Shown: positions 26,349-34,534, counted from the stretch's first letter. The stretch is DNA of 64,000 nt from Scleromatobacter sp038243995 (GCA_038243995.1 JBBRTV010000016.1:1-64000), one strand, 5' to 3'. Program-made: numbers and translations. The notes: generated by a model not told the origin, from the letters alone.

Positions 26349-26988
26349 GCGGCGTCGCGGCGGCTGCCGGGGCGTGCTCGAGCTGTCCGGCGGGGGCCGG
26401 CGGCGTCCTGCCGCCGACTTCGAAGAAGGTGTACGAGAGCGTGATCGTCCCGATGTCCTTGGGCAACTTGTCGTCCACGTAGAAGGTCACCGGCCAGACC
26501 TTGGACTCGCCGGGCTTGAGCGTGTGCTCGGCAAAGCAGAAGCACTCGACCTTGTTGAAATGCGCCTGCGCGTTGCCGGGCGCATAGCTGGGTATGGCTT
26601 GCGCGGTCATCGTGCGCGCCTGCGTGTTCCGGAATTCGTACATCACCGTGGTCATCTGGCCCGGGTGGACGATGACCGAGTTCTGCGCCGGGTGGAATTC
26701 CCATGGCCCGCGCGCGTTGGCGTCGAATTCGACGGTGACGCTGCGCGCCAGGTCGACCTGGGTGTTCACGGCGTCGGCCCTCGTGCCATAAAGCGCGCCT
26801 GGGTCGCCGCGCGACAGCACGTTGACGCCCAGGGCTTCGCAGATGGACTTGTACATCGGCACCATCGCGTAGCCGAAGCCGAACATGAGCAGGACCACCA
26901 GCGCCAGCTTGAACAGCATGTCGCGGTTGTACCGGCGCAGCGTGCCGACACGCTTGACCGGAGCTGCGGCGGCGCCGGTCACGCTCAT
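26341..26988 (-). CDS. ctaG: Cytochrome c oxidase assembly protein CtaG (Cox11)
   Basis: This 215-residue copper chaperone for the CuB site of CoxA has an N-terminal membrane anchor (LFKLALVVLLMFGFGYAMVPMY). The periplasmic immunoglobulin-like domain has the copper motif CFCF in FNKVECFCFAEHTLKPGES. The start ATG overlaps the stop of the small assembly gene as ATGA. It follows coxA in the usual order. Confidence 0.96.
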   Translation of the reverse strand: MSVTGAAAAPVKRVGTLRRYNRDMLFKLALVVLLMFGFGYAMVPMYKSICEALGVNVLSRGDPGALYGTRADAVNTQVDLARSVTVEFDANARGPWEFHPAQNSVIVHPGQMTTVMYEFRNTQARTMTAQAIPSYAPGNAQAHFNKVECFCFAEHTLKPGESKVWPVTFYVDDKLPKDIGTITLSYTFFEVGGRTPPAPAGQLEHAPAAAATPHA

Positions 26989-27101
26989 AGCCCGAACAGC
27001 ATGGCTTTGGCCACGAAGCCGATGCCGAACACGATCGCGACCGTCAACAGCGTGAGGCCGAGGCGGACATTCCTGCGGCGTTGGTCGGGAGACAGGGCCA
27101 T
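26985..27101 (-). CDS. Small cytochrome oxidase assembly membrane protein (38 aa)
   Basis: This mini-protein MALSPDQRRRNVRLGLTLL continues into a single hydrophobic helix VAIVFGIGFVAKAMLFGL. It occupies the slot between coxA and ctaG where beta-proteobacteria carry a short protein named cytochrome oxidase small assembly protein. GGTGGA lies about 8 nt before the ATG at 27101. An in-frame ATG at 27122 would add seven residues. Its stop overlaps the ctaG start. Function is inferred only from position. Confidence 0.75.
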   Translation of the reverse strand: MALSPDQRRRNVRLGLTLLTVAIVFGIGFVAKAMLFGL

Positions 27102-27127
27102 GGTTCGTTCCACCGGATGCATGCGAT

Positions 27128-28750
27128 CTAGCCGATGACCCTGGTCGCGCTCTTGTCGAGCTTCGGCGGGGTCTCGTACGTGTGCCACGGCGCCGGCGAC
27201 GGCACCTCCCACTCGAGGCCTTCGGCACCTTCCCACGGACGCTGCGGCGCCTTTTCGCCCTTGCCGCGCATCACGGGCAGCACGACGAACAGCAGGAAGT
27301 AGACCTGGCTCAGGCCGAAGCCGAGGGCACCGATGGAGGCGAGCGCGTTGAAATCGGCGAACTGCATCGGGTAGTCGGCGATGCGGCGCGGCATGCCGGC
27401 CAGGCCGAGGAAGTGCATCGGGAAGAAGGTGATGTTGAAGAACACCAGCGACAGCCAGAAGTGCATCTTGCCGCGGAACTCGTTGTACATCACGCCGGTC
27501 CACTTCGGGCTCCAGTAGTAGAAGCCCGAGAACATGCCGAACAGCGACCCCGCGACGAGCACGTAGTGGAAATGCGCGACGACGTAGTAAGTGTCCTGCA
27601 GCTGGATGTCGATCGGTGCCATCGAGCAGATCAGCCCGGTGAAACCGCCCATCGTGAACACGAAGATGAAGCCGACGGCCCACAGCATCGGCGCCTCGAA
27701 CGTCATCGAACCGCGCCACATCGTGGCGAGCCAGTTGAAGACCTTCACGCCCGTGGGCACCGAGATCAGCATGGTCGCGTACATGAAGAACAGCTGGCCC
27801 GTGACCGGCATGCCCGTCGTGTACATGTGGTGCGCCCAGACGATGAACGACAGGATCGCGATCGACGAAGTGGCGTAGACCATCGACGTGTAGCCGAACA
27901 GGCGCTTGCGCGCGAACGCCGGCACCACCTGGCTCACGATGCCGAACGCCGGCAGGATCATGATGTAGACCTCGGGGTGGCCGAAGAACCAGAACACGTG
28001 CTGGTACATCACCGGGTCGCCGCCGCCGGCGGGGTTGAAGAAGCTGGTGTGGAAGTGGCGATCGGTCAGCGTCATGGTGATGGCGCCGGCGAGCACGGGC
28101 ATGACGGCGATCAGCAGGTAGGCGGTGATCAGCCAGGTCCAGACGAACATCGGCATCTTCATCAGCGTCATGCCCGGGGCGCGCATGTTCAGGATGGTGA
28201 CGATGATGTTGATCGAACCCATGATCGAGCTCGCGCCCATCAGGTGCATCGCGAAGATGCCGCCGTCCATCGAAGGGCCCATCTGCAGCGTGAGCGGCGC
28301 GTACAGCGTCCAGCCGGCGGCGGGTGCGCCACCGGGCATGAAGAACGACAGGACAAGCATCAGCGCGGCCGGGATCAGAAGCCAGAAGCTCAGGTTGTTC
28401 ATGCGCGCGAATGCCATGTCGGCCGCGCCGATCTGCATCGGGATCATCCAGTTCGCGAAGCCGACGAAGGCCGGCATGATCGCGCCGAACACCATGATCA
28501 GGCCGTGCATCGTGGTGAACTGGTTGAACAGTTCCGGATTGAAGTACTGCAGCCCGGGCTGGAACAGTTCGAGCCGGATGCAGAGCGCCAGCACCCCGCC
28601 GACGAGGAACATCGTGAAGGCGAACAGCAGGTACAGCGTGCCGATGTCCTTGTGGTTCGTCGCGAACATCCAGCGCCGCCAGCCGGTCGGGTGGCCGTGC
28701 GCGTGGTCGTCGTGACCGTGATCCATCGGGTGGTCGAGAACAGCACTCAT
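27128..28750 (-). CDS. ctaD: Cytochrome c oxidase subunit I (aa3 type)
   Basis: This 540-residue haem-copper oxidase catalytic subunit has twelve membrane segments. HPEVYIMILPAFG carries the His-Tyr pair at the CuB site. WAHHMYTTG and VVAHFHYVLVAG hold further haem a, haem a3 and CuB ligands. The short N-terminus is His-rich (MDHGHDDHAHGHPTGW). The ATG at 28750 has AAGGA upstream. It lies 61 bp after coxB and 26 bp before the small assembly gene. Confidence 0.98.
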   Translation of the reverse strand: MSAVLDHPMDHGHDDHAHGHPTGWRRWMFATNHKDIGTLYLLFAFTMFLVGGVLALCIRLELFQPGLQYFNPELFNQFTTMHGLIMVFGAIMPAFVGFANWMIPMQIGAADMAFARMNNLSFWLLIPAALMLVLSFFMPGGAPAAGWTLYAPLTLQMGPSMDGGIFAMHLMGASSIMGSINIIVTILNMRAPGMTLMKMPMFVWTWLITAYLLIAVMPVLAGAITMTLTDRHFHTSFFNPAGGGDPVMYQHVFWFFGHPEVYIMILPAFGIVSQVVPAFARKRLFGYTSMVYATSSIAILSFIVWAHHMYTTGMPVTGQLFFMYATMLISVPTGVKVFNWLATMWRGSMTFEAPMLWAVGFIFVFTMGGFTGLICSMAPIDIQLQDTYYVVAHFHYVLVAGSLFGMFSGFYYWSPKWTGVMYNEFRGKMHFWLSLVFFNITFFPMHFLGLAGMPRRIADYPMQFADFNALASIGALGFGLSQVYFLLFVVLPVMRGKGEKAPQRPWEGAEGLEWEVPSPAPWHTYETPPKLDKSATRVIG

Positions 28751-28811
28751 GACAGGAAATCCTTCAGCGAACGCATTCGGCAGGCCGATCGGTTGACGAT
28801 CGGTCGGCGAG

Positions 28812-30014
28812 TTACTTCGATTCCGCGGCGAGCACGTCGGACGGCTCGACGATCTGGCCGGTGTGGTTGCTCCACGAATTCTTCGTGTAGGTGATGGCGG
28901 CGGCGATCTCGGTCTCCGAGAGCTTGCCCTGCCAGGCCGGCATCGCGCCATTGAGGCGGCCATGCAGCACGGTCAGGATCTGCGCGCTCTTGTCGGCATC
29001 GAGGACGACCGCCGACGCATCCAGCGGCTTGACCGGGCCGGCACCCTTGCCGTCCGGCCTGTGGCACACCGCGCAATTCGCGCCGTAGACCTTCTCGCCG
29101 CGCGCCATCAGCGACGGCAGGTCCCAGACCTTCTTCGGATCGTCGGCCTTGGCCGCCAGCGCCTTGCGCTGGCCATCCACCCAAGTGGAATAGTCGGGCG
29201 CGGACTTGACGACCACGTGGATCGGCATGAACGCGTGCTCCTTGCCGCACAGTTCCGAGCACATGCCGTAGTAGTCGCCCACCTTGGTCGCGCGAAACCA
29301 GGTGTCGCGCACGAAGCCGGGGACCGCGTCCTGCTTGATGCCGAACGCCGGCACGCTCCAGGCGTGGATCACGTCGTTGGCGGTCGTGATGACGCGGACC
29401 TTCTTGTCGACCGGAACGACCAGCGGGTTGTCGACCTTGAGCAGGTAGTCGTCGCCGGCCGGCTTGCCGTCTTCCGCTGTCTGGCGCTGCGCGGTGTCGA
29501 GCGTCGAGACGAATGCGATGCCCTCGCCCTCGCCCTTGATGTAGTCGTAGCCCCATTTCCACTGGTAGCCGGTGGCCTTGACCGTGAGGTCCGGATTCGT
29601 GGTGTCCTTCATCGCGACGACGGTGCGCGTGGCCGCGGCGCCCATCACCGTGACGATGATGAACGGCACGATCGTCCATGCGATCTCCACGCCGACGCTC
29701 TCGTGGAAATTGGCCGCCTTGTGCCCGACGCTCTTGCGATGCTTGATGATCGAATAGAACATGAAGCCGAACACGACGATGAAGATCGCCGTGCAGACGA
29801 TCAGCATGCCGTAGTGCAACTGCTGCTCCTGCAGCGCGATCTCGGTGACCGGGGGCTGGAAGTCGAGCCCGTTGACCCGGGGCCCGCCGGGAAGATCGGA
29901 AACGGACTTGTCGCCGTAGGCCTGCGACACGCCGGTGGTCGCCAATGCGGAAATCGCCAGGGCCGCGCGGAGCGCGTGATGCCTGAGCTTGCGAAGCGTC
30001 ATCATTGTCGTCAC
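28812..30014 (-). CDS. ctaC: Cytochrome c oxidase subunit II fused to cytochrome c
   Basis: This 400-residue subunit II has a signal segment, two membrane helices and a periplasmic cupredoxin domain with the CuA site CSELCGKEH (Cys252, Cys256, His260). A C-terminal cytochrome c domain carries CAVCH at 314-318 and a distal Met in NGAMPAWQ. This caa3-like fusion lets the oxidase take electrons through its own haem c. The likely start is GTG at 30012-30014, because AAGGA lies 9 nt upstream; ATGs at 30005 and 30002 are alternatives. It leads the coxB-coxA-ctaG-coxC operon. Confidence 0.97.
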   Translation of the reverse strand: MTTMMTLRKLRHHALRAALAISALATTGVSQAYGDKSVSDLPGGPRVNGLDFQPPVTEIALQEQQLHYGMLIVCTAIFIVVFGFMFYSIIKHRKSVGHKAANFHESVGVEIAWTIVPFIIVTVMGAAATRTVVAMKDTTNPDLTVKATGYQWKWGYDYIKGEGEGIAFVSTLDTAQRQTAEDGKPAGDDYLLKVDNPLVVPVDKKVRVITTANDVIHAWSVPAFGIKQDAVPGFVRDTWFRATKVGDYYGMCSELCGKEHAFMPIHVVVKSAPDYSTWVDGQRKALAAKADDPKKVWDLPSLMARGEKVYGANCAVCHRPDGKGAGPVKPLDASAVVLDADKSAQILTVLHGRLNGAMPAWQGKLSETEIAAAITYTKNSWSNHTGQIVEPSDVLAAESK

Positions 30015-30017
30015 GTA

Positions 30018-30036
30018 GTTCGATCCTTGTTATCGG
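30018..30036 (-). repeat. 19-bp element in the coxB leader (copy 1)
   Basis: Read leftward, CCGATAACAAGGATCGAAC is identical to a copy at 48524-48542 before a diguanylate cyclase gene. Here its AAGGA also fits as the ribosome site for the GTG start of coxB. In the second copy the same bases are too far from the start codon for that role. Confidence 0.6.
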
Positions 30037-30088
30037 GTCTGGACCAAACGAGTGGCCCGGATCGGCATGATCAGCGTTCGCGTGATTT

Positions 30089-30119
30089 CCCTGTACAGGG
30101 TTTGCACAGGGGAAGTGCA
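30089..30119. promoter_or_regulatory. Two dyads in the coxB promoter region
   Basis: CCCTGTACAGGG at 30089-30100 is a perfect 12-bp palindrome. TGCAC at 30103-30107 and GTGCA at 30115-30119 form a second inverted repeat with a 7-nt spacer. Both lie 75-105 bp before the coxB start, where a regulator of oxidase expression could bind. No regulator is assigned. Confidence 0.4.
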
Positions 30120-30159
30120 CGCATCAGACACAAGACCTCGTTGATTCTAGTGGGTTAAT

Positions 30160-31101
30160 TCAGGTGCGCCGGGAGGGCCTACCCCGATGGAGCATCGATT
30201 TCATGTCGTCGAGGCCGACTTCCGTCTGCGCGGCGACACGGGCGCGCGGCATGGCCTTGAAGGCATGGCCGTAGACGATCTCGAATTCGAGCACGACGCG
30301 GCCCTGCGCGTCGCGCATCGCGCCCAGCCCTTGCAGCAGCCGTTCGCGCCAGCGCGGGGTGCGCAGTCCGGCGCAGCGCGCGATGTCGGTGTTCATGCCC
30401 AGCGTACGCAGTTCGGCCAGCGCCGCTGGCGCGTCGCTCCACGTCAGGCGCAACGTTTCCTGGTCCATCACAGGGTCTGCGAATCCGGCCTCGACCAGCA
30501 TGTCGCCGAGGTCGTGCATGTCCGTCCACGGCGCATACGGCGTGCCCCATCCGCGTGCACGGTAGAGCTCGCGCAGCGCGACCAGCGTGCCGGGGCCGAG
30601 CGTCGTGAACATCAGGAAGCCGTCGACGACGAGCGCGCGCTGCCATTCGCGCATCAACGTCGGTGCGTCACTGGCCCAGTGCAAGCTCATGTTCGACCAG
30701 ACGAGCTGCGCCTCTGCCGCAGGCACCGCGGCCTGGGCGATCGCGCGCGGCCCGCTCGCGCCGAGGCCGAGCCAGCGGCGCCAGGCCGGCGTCGGGGCAC
30801 CGGCCGTCGGCGCGGACGCCGAGCCCGCGGCGGGCTGCGACGGCGGCCGCAGCACGCCCGTGACCGCCGACTTCGGATACGCCTCGGCGAGCAGCTGCGT
30901 GCTCGCGCCCAGCTCGCTCCACCAGTCGAGCACCTGCTGCGGCACTTGCCGCACGATCGCCAGCCGTTCGCCCATGCGGCGCGCGACTTCGCCGTGCAGC
31001 CAGGGCCGCGCGGGTGCCGCCGCGAGCCGCGTCCACGTTCGGTCCATCGCGCGCGGATCGAGGCGTTCCGGGCGTGATTCGGGCAGGGGTGCAGTAGCCA
31101 T
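30160..31101 (-). CDS. BioC-like SAM methyltransferase, degenerate motif I
   Basis: This 313-residue protein resembles the BioC malonyl-ACP methyltransferase family in its C-terminal half (VWSNMSLHWASDAPTLMREWQRAL, GFLMFTTLGPGTLVALRELYRA, MHDLGDMLVEAGFADPVMDQE). The SAM-binding motif I, normally DxGxGxG, here reads VLDWWSELGASTQLLAEAYP, and the acidic residue at the end of strand 2 is not evident (VTGVLRPP). Activity is therefore uncertain. A Pro/Ala insert lies near residues 85-115. The start at 31101 lies 19 bp from the presumed comF start. It precedes coxB on the same strand. Confidence 0.8.
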   Translation of the reverse strand: MATAPLPESRPERLDPRAMDRTWTRLAAAPARPWLHGEVARRMGERLAIVRQVPQQVLDWWSELGASTQLLAEAYPKSAVTGVLRPPSQPAAGSASAPTAGAPTPAWRRWLGLGASGPRAIAQAAVPAAEAQLVWSNMSLHWASDAPTLMREWQRALVVDGFLMFTTLGPGTLVALRELYRARGWGTPYAPWTDMHDLGDMLVEAGFADPVMDQETLRLTWSDAPAALAELRTLGMNTDIARCAGLRTPRWRERLLQGLGAMRDAQGRVVLEFEIVYGHAFKAMPRARVAAQTEVGLDDMKSMLHRGRPSRRT

Positions 31102-31106
31102 GCGGC

Positions 31107-31114
31107 AGTATATT
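31107..31114. promoter_or_regulatory. Overlapping divergent -10-like hexamers for bioC-like gene and comF
   Basis: Leftward, TATACT (31107-31112) is 5 nt before the bioC-like ATG. Rightward, TATATT (31109-31114) is 6 nt before the presumed comF ATG at 31121. The two hexamers overlap by four bases. This layout fits leaderless transcription in both directions from a 19-bp gap. Confidence 0.45.
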
Positions 31115-31120
31115 GAGACG

Positions 31121-32053
31121 ATGGATTCGCCACCTGCCCTTGGCCCCATGCCCCCGCGCACCGGCGGCATCGCCGCGATGGCCCCCGCCGGATCGCGGCT
31201 CGGCTCGCTCGTCCACGCGTCGCTCCATGCGATGGCGACATGGCGCCGCGCAGCGGGCGGTCGCTGCGTGGTCTGTCGAGGCTGGTGCGACGGCGGCTTG
31301 TGCCGCTGCTGCGAGAGCCGATTCGCCTGGCCGCGCACCCGCTGCCCCGGTTGCGCGGCGCCGCTGGAGCCGGCGCGGGCCACACGCCACGACGAGCGGC
31401 ACCCGATGCAGGGGGCCTGCCTGCGCTGCCGCCTGCGTCCTCCCGCATGGTCGTGCGCGGTGACGGGCGTCGACTACGCCTACCCCTGGGACCGGTTGCT
31501 GGCCGACCTGAAATTCCACCAGCGCCTCGACCAGGTGGGCGCACTGGTCGCGCCCTTGCTGGCACGCCTGGTCGATCAGGCGCATGCAGGGCATGCCGGA
31601 TCCGTAGCGCCGCCGGGCCACGGGGCGCAAGGGCCGCACGCAACGGCATGCGGCGGGTCCGCGGGCGCCTTTGCCCGTCCGCTGGCACGCGATCTCCGTG
31701 TGGTACCCGTGCCGCTGTCGCGCGAGCGCCTGCGCGAACGCGGCTACAACCAGTCGTGGGAGCTGGCTCGACAGCTGGCACGCGCACTGGACCTGGAGGC
31801 GCGCGCCGACGCGCTGTTTCGCGTCCGCGATACCGGCCACCAGCTGGGCCTGCACCGGCAGGCGCGCAGCGCCAACCTGCAAGGGGCGTTCGTCGTCACG
31901 CCCCGCCGCGCGTCCTGGGTGCGTGGCGCATCGATCGCGCTCGTCGACGACGTCCTCACCACCGGCGCTACCGCCCACGCCGCCACGCGCACGCTGCGTG
32001 CCGCGGGCGCGCGCGAGGTCTTCCTCTGGGTCGTCGCCAGGACACCCGGGTAG
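31121..32053 (+). CDS. comF: ComF family phosphoribosyltransferase-like protein
   Basis: This protein of about 310 residues has an N-terminal zinc-ribbon-like cysteine cluster (CVVCRGWC, CRCCESRF, CPGCAAPL, CLRCRLRP). The type I phosphoribosyltransferase domain has the PRPP loop ALVDDVLTTGATAHAA and the ComF strand VVPVPLSRERLRERGYNQSWELA. ComF takes part in DNA uptake during natural transformation and links to replication restart. The start is uncertain. ATG at 31121 has a -10-like hexamer 6 nt before it; 31100, 31148, 31178 and 31232 are other in-frame ATGs, and the last lies just before the zinc cluster. Confidence 0.88.
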   Translation: MDSPPALGPMPPRTGGIAAMAPAGSRLGSLVHASLHAMATWRRAAGGRCVVCRGWCDGGLCRCCESRFAWPRTRCPGCAAPLEPARATRHDERHPMQGACLRCRLRPPAWSCAVTGVDYAYPWDRLLADLKFHQRLDQVGALVAPLLARLVDQAHAGHAGSVAPPGHGAQGPHATACGGSAGAFARPLARDLRVVPVPLSRERLRERGYNQSWELARQLARALDLEARADALFRVRDTGHQLGLHRQARSANLQGAFVVTPRRASWVRGASIALVDDVLTTGATAHAATRTLRAAGAREVFLWVVARTPG

Positions 32054-32097
32054 GAGTCGGGCCACATACGAGACTTGGGAGCCGCTCCCGTGTCGTC

Positions 32098-32103
32098 GAC
32101 AAT
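32098..32103 (+). promoter_or_regulatory. -10-like GACAAT, 6 nt before trmL
   Basis: GACAAT is followed by CGGCGC and the trmL ATG at 32110. It matches four of six consensus bases. Same spacing as for the UbiH-type gene, comF, algH and the GAF-GGDEF gene. trmL may also be read from the comF transcript. Confidence 0.3.
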
Positions 32104-32109
32104 CGGCGC

Positions 32110-32574
32110 ATGTTCCGCATCGTCCTCGTCCACCCCGAGATCCCGCCCAATACCGGTAACGTGATCCGCCTGGCCGCCAACACGGGCTGCGCGCTCCACC
32201 TGATAGAGCCGCTCGGCTTCTCGATGGAAGACAAGCTGCTGCGCCGCGCCGGCCTCGACTATCACGAGTTCGCGGAAGTCCGCCGCCACGCGTGCTGGGA
32301 GGACTACGCCGCGACCACCGACGCCGAGCGCTGCTTCGCGTTCTCGACGCGCGGCAGCGGCACGCTGGATGCGATCGACTGGGCGCCGGGGGACAGCCTC
32401 GTCTTCGGCAGCGAGTCCGCGGGCCTCCCACCGGCGGTGCGCGCCACGTTCCCACCCGAGCGCCTGGTGCGCCTGCCCCTGCTTCCCGGCCAGCGCAGCC
32501 TGAATCTCGGCAACGCCGTCGCCGTCGCCGTGTTCGAGGCCTGGCGCCGGAACGGCTACGCAGGCAGCGTCTGA
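32110..32574 (+). CDS. trmL: tRNA (cytidine(34)-2'-O)-methyltransferase TrmL
   Basis: This 154-residue SPOUT methyltransferase modifies the wobble base of tRNA-Leu. It has the knot-forming motifs PEIPPNTGNVIRLAANTGC, LVFGSESAGLPP and LPLLPGQRSLNLGNAVAVAV. Family length is about 155. The ATG at 32110 begins the conserved MFRIVLVHPEIPPNTGN; the longer open frame upstream overlaps comF in another frame and is not real. It is convergent with gpsA. Confidence 0.96.
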   Translation: MFRIVLVHPEIPPNTGNVIRLAANTGCALHLIEPLGFSMEDKLLRRAGLDYHEFAEVRRHACWEDYAATTDAERCFAFSTRGSGTLDAIDWAPGDSLVFGSESAGLPPAVRATFPPERLVRLPLLPGQRSLNLGNAVAVAVFEAWRRNGYAGSV

Positions 32575-32644
32575 CTGGCCGAATGACTCGCCCTGCCGTC
32601 GACCAGGGCCGCAAGGAGCGCGCCGGCTCCCTTCACGGCGTGCC

Positions 32645-33625
32645 CTAGATCTCGAACCGGGAGTCGCGCCGCATCAGGGACAGGACAGCGTCACGCGGCT
32701 CGATTCGCCGATGGATCACCGCGGTCACCGCGTCCGCGATGGGCATCGCGACGCCGTGATCGTGCGCGAGTCGCGTGACCGTATCGGCGCAGTGCACGCC
32801 TTCTGCCACATGCCCGAGGCGTTCGAGGATGCTCGGCAGGTCGAGACCTTGCGCGAGCATCAGGCCTACCTGGCGATTGCGCGACAGGTCGCCGGTAGCC
32901 GTGAGCACCAGGTCGCCCAGCCCCGAAAGGCCGGTGAACGTATCGGGGCTGGCGCCGAGGGCGACGCCCAGGCGCGTCATCTCGGCGAGCCCGCGCGTGA
33001 TGAGCGCGGCGCGCGCATTGAGGCCGAGCGCCAGCCCGTCGGCAATGCCGGTCGCGATCGCGAGCACGTTCTTGACCGCGCCCCCGACCTCGACGCCCAC
33101 GACGTCGCTGGAACGATAGATGCGGATCGAATCGCTGTGCAGCGCCTTGATGGCGAGCTCGCACAGCGCGGGATCGGTGCTGGCCGCGACGAGGGCCGTC
33201 GGACTGCCGCCCGCGACCTCCTGGGCGAAGCTCGGCCCCGACAGCACGCCGACCGACGCATGGGGCAACACCGACGCCGCGATCTGGTGACCGAGCGCGC
33301 CGGAGGCCGATTCGACGCCCTTGCAGAGCCAGAACACGCAGGCATCGGGCGCCAGCGCGGCGAGACGCTCGCGCAGCGAGGCCATCGGCGTCGCGACGAT
33401 CACGAGGCCGCCTTGCGCATGGGCGAGCGCCGCCGAATGATCGGAGGTGACGGCCAGTTGCTCCGGCCACATCGCGTGCGGCAGGTAGCGCAGGTTGCGC
33501 CGCTCGATCGCCATGCGCTGCGCCTGTGCGACGTCGCGCGCCCACAGCAGCACGCGATGGCGACGCGCGGCGGCGATCGCGATGGCGGTGCCCCAGGCAC
33601 CGGCGCCAAGTACCGAGATGCGCAT
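32645..33625 (-). CDS. gpsA: Glycerol-3-phosphate dehydrogenase [NAD(P)+]
   Basis: This 326-residue enzyme reduces dihydroxyacetone phosphate to sn-glycerol 3-phosphate for phospholipid synthesis. The Rossmann motif is VLGAGAWGTAIAIAAA. The active-site stretch is GVEVGGAVKNVLAIATGIADGL with the catalytic Lys. LSGPSFAQEVAGGSPTALV and SGLGDLVLTATGDLSRNRQVG are typical. The ATG at 33625 starts the Rossmann fold. It lies 86 bp after secB in the usual secB-gpsA order. Confidence 0.97.
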   Translation of the reverse strand: MRISVLGAGAWGTAIAIAAARRHRVLLWARDVAQAQRMAIERRNLRYLPHAMWPEQLAVTSDHSAALAHAQGGLVIVATPMASLRERLAALAPDACVFWLCKGVESASGALGHQIAASVLPHASVGVLSGPSFAQEVAGGSPTALVAASTDPALCELAIKALHSDSIRIYRSSDVVGVEVGGAVKNVLAIATGIADGLALGLNARAALITRGLAEMTRLGVALGASPDTFTGLSGLGDLVLTATGDLSRNRQVGLMLAQGLDLPSILERLGHVAEGVHCADTVTRLAHDHGVAMPIADAVTAVIHRRIEPRDAVLSLMRRDSRFEI

Positions 33626-33711
33626 CGGACGTCGGGTATTTGGAGAAGAAAGTGAGCGTGCGAAACCGGGGCGGCGAACGGATTCGCCGCGCCGGATGCT
33701 TGCGCAGCTTC

Positions 33712-34179
33712 TTAGTTGGGCGCGCCGGAGGCGTCGGCCGTCTGGGCCAGCTGCGCCTGCTGCTGCGCTTCGAACATGGCCTGGAAATTCACTTCGGCGA
33801 GCAGGATGGGCGGGAATCCGGCGCGCGTGCACACGTCGGAGACGATCGCGCGCAGGTACGGATAAAGCATCTGCGGGCACATCACGCCCAGGATGCCTTG
33901 CTGCTGCTCGGGCGGCACGTTGCGGATCTCGAAGATGCCGGCCTGCTTGGCCTCGACCAGGAACAAGACCTTCTCGCCGACCTTGGTCGTGACGGTGGCC
34001 GTGACCGCGACTTCGAAGATGCCGGCGGCAACGACTTCGGCCGCCATCGACAGCTGGATGTCGACCTGCGGCTGCGTCTGTTCGAGCAGCACCTGGGGCG
34101 AATTCGGCTGCTCGAGCGACAGGTCTTTCAGGTAGATGCGCTGGATCTGGAAGACGGGGGATTGATCTTGTTCAGCCAT
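33712..34179 (-). CDS. secB: Protein-export chaperone SecB
   Basis: This 155-residue tetrameric chaperone holds preproteins unfolded for SecA. Typical stretches are FQIQRIYLKDLSLEQPNSP and CPQMLYPYLRAIVSDVCTRAGFPPILLAEVNF. GGAAA lies 5-9 nt before the ATG at 34179. It follows grxC on the same strand, as in many proteobacteria, and has its own -10-like box inside a dyad at 34221-34251. Confidence 0.97.
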   Translation of the reverse strand: MAEQDQSPVFQIQRIYLKDLSLEQPNSPQVLLEQTQPQVDIQLSMAAEVVAAGIFEVAVTATVTTKVGEKVLFLVEAKQAGIFEIRNVPPEQQQGILGVMCPQMLYPYLRAIVSDVCTRAGFPPILLAEVNFQAMFEAQQQAQLAQTADASGAPN

Positions 34180-34220
34180 GATGGTTTCCGGATAGAACGA
34201 AGCCCGCAACCGGGACGGTG

Positions 34221-34251
34221 CGGGCTGCATCCAGCATTATGTAGCAGCCCG
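34221..34251. promoter_or_regulatory. Dyad around a -10-like box upstream of secB
   Basis: CGGGCTGC at 34221-34228 and GCAGCCCG at 34244-34251 are perfect inverted arms, 15 nt apart. Read leftward the spacer holds CATAAT (34236-34241), a possible secB -10 with a leader of about 50 nt. The arms could be an operator or an mRNA hairpin between grxC and secB. No T-tract follows. Confidence 0.4.
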
Positions 34252-34276
34252 CGCAGGGCTGGATGACGCGAGGAAG

Positions 34277-34534
34277 TCAGGCGCCGAGAAGGGGCAGCAG
34301 GCCGCCCTTCTGGTCGAGGTCGATGAGGTCGTCGCAACCGCCGACCCAGGTCTCGCCGATGAAGATCTGCGGCACCGTGCGGCGTCCGGTCTGCGCGATC
34401 ATCGCGTCGCGTTCGGATGGATTCAGGTCGACCCGGATCTCGTCGATCGTCTCGACGCCGCGCTGCTTGAGCAACTGCTTGGCGCGGATGCAGTAGGGGC
34501 AGACCTGGCTGGTGAACATGCGGACCGGATTCAT
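34277..34534 (-). CDS. grxC: Glutaredoxin 3
   Basis: This 85-residue glutaredoxin reduces disulfides with glutathione in the cytoplasm. The active site is CPYC (TSQVCPYCIRAKQLL). The cis-Pro and glutathione contacts are in RRTVPQIFIGETWVGGCDDL. Length is normal. It lies between the membrane rhodanese and secB, the usual order in this group. Confidence 0.97.
   Translation of the reverse strand: MNPVRMFTSQVCPYCIRAKQLLKQRGVETIDEIRVDLNPSERDAMIAQTGRRTVPQIFIGETWVGGCDDLIDLDQKGGLLPLLGA

Noticed and set aside
30018..30036. GTTCGATCC in the 19-bp element as a tRNA T-loop
   Set aside because: No acceptor stem, anticodon arm or CCA can be built around either copy.
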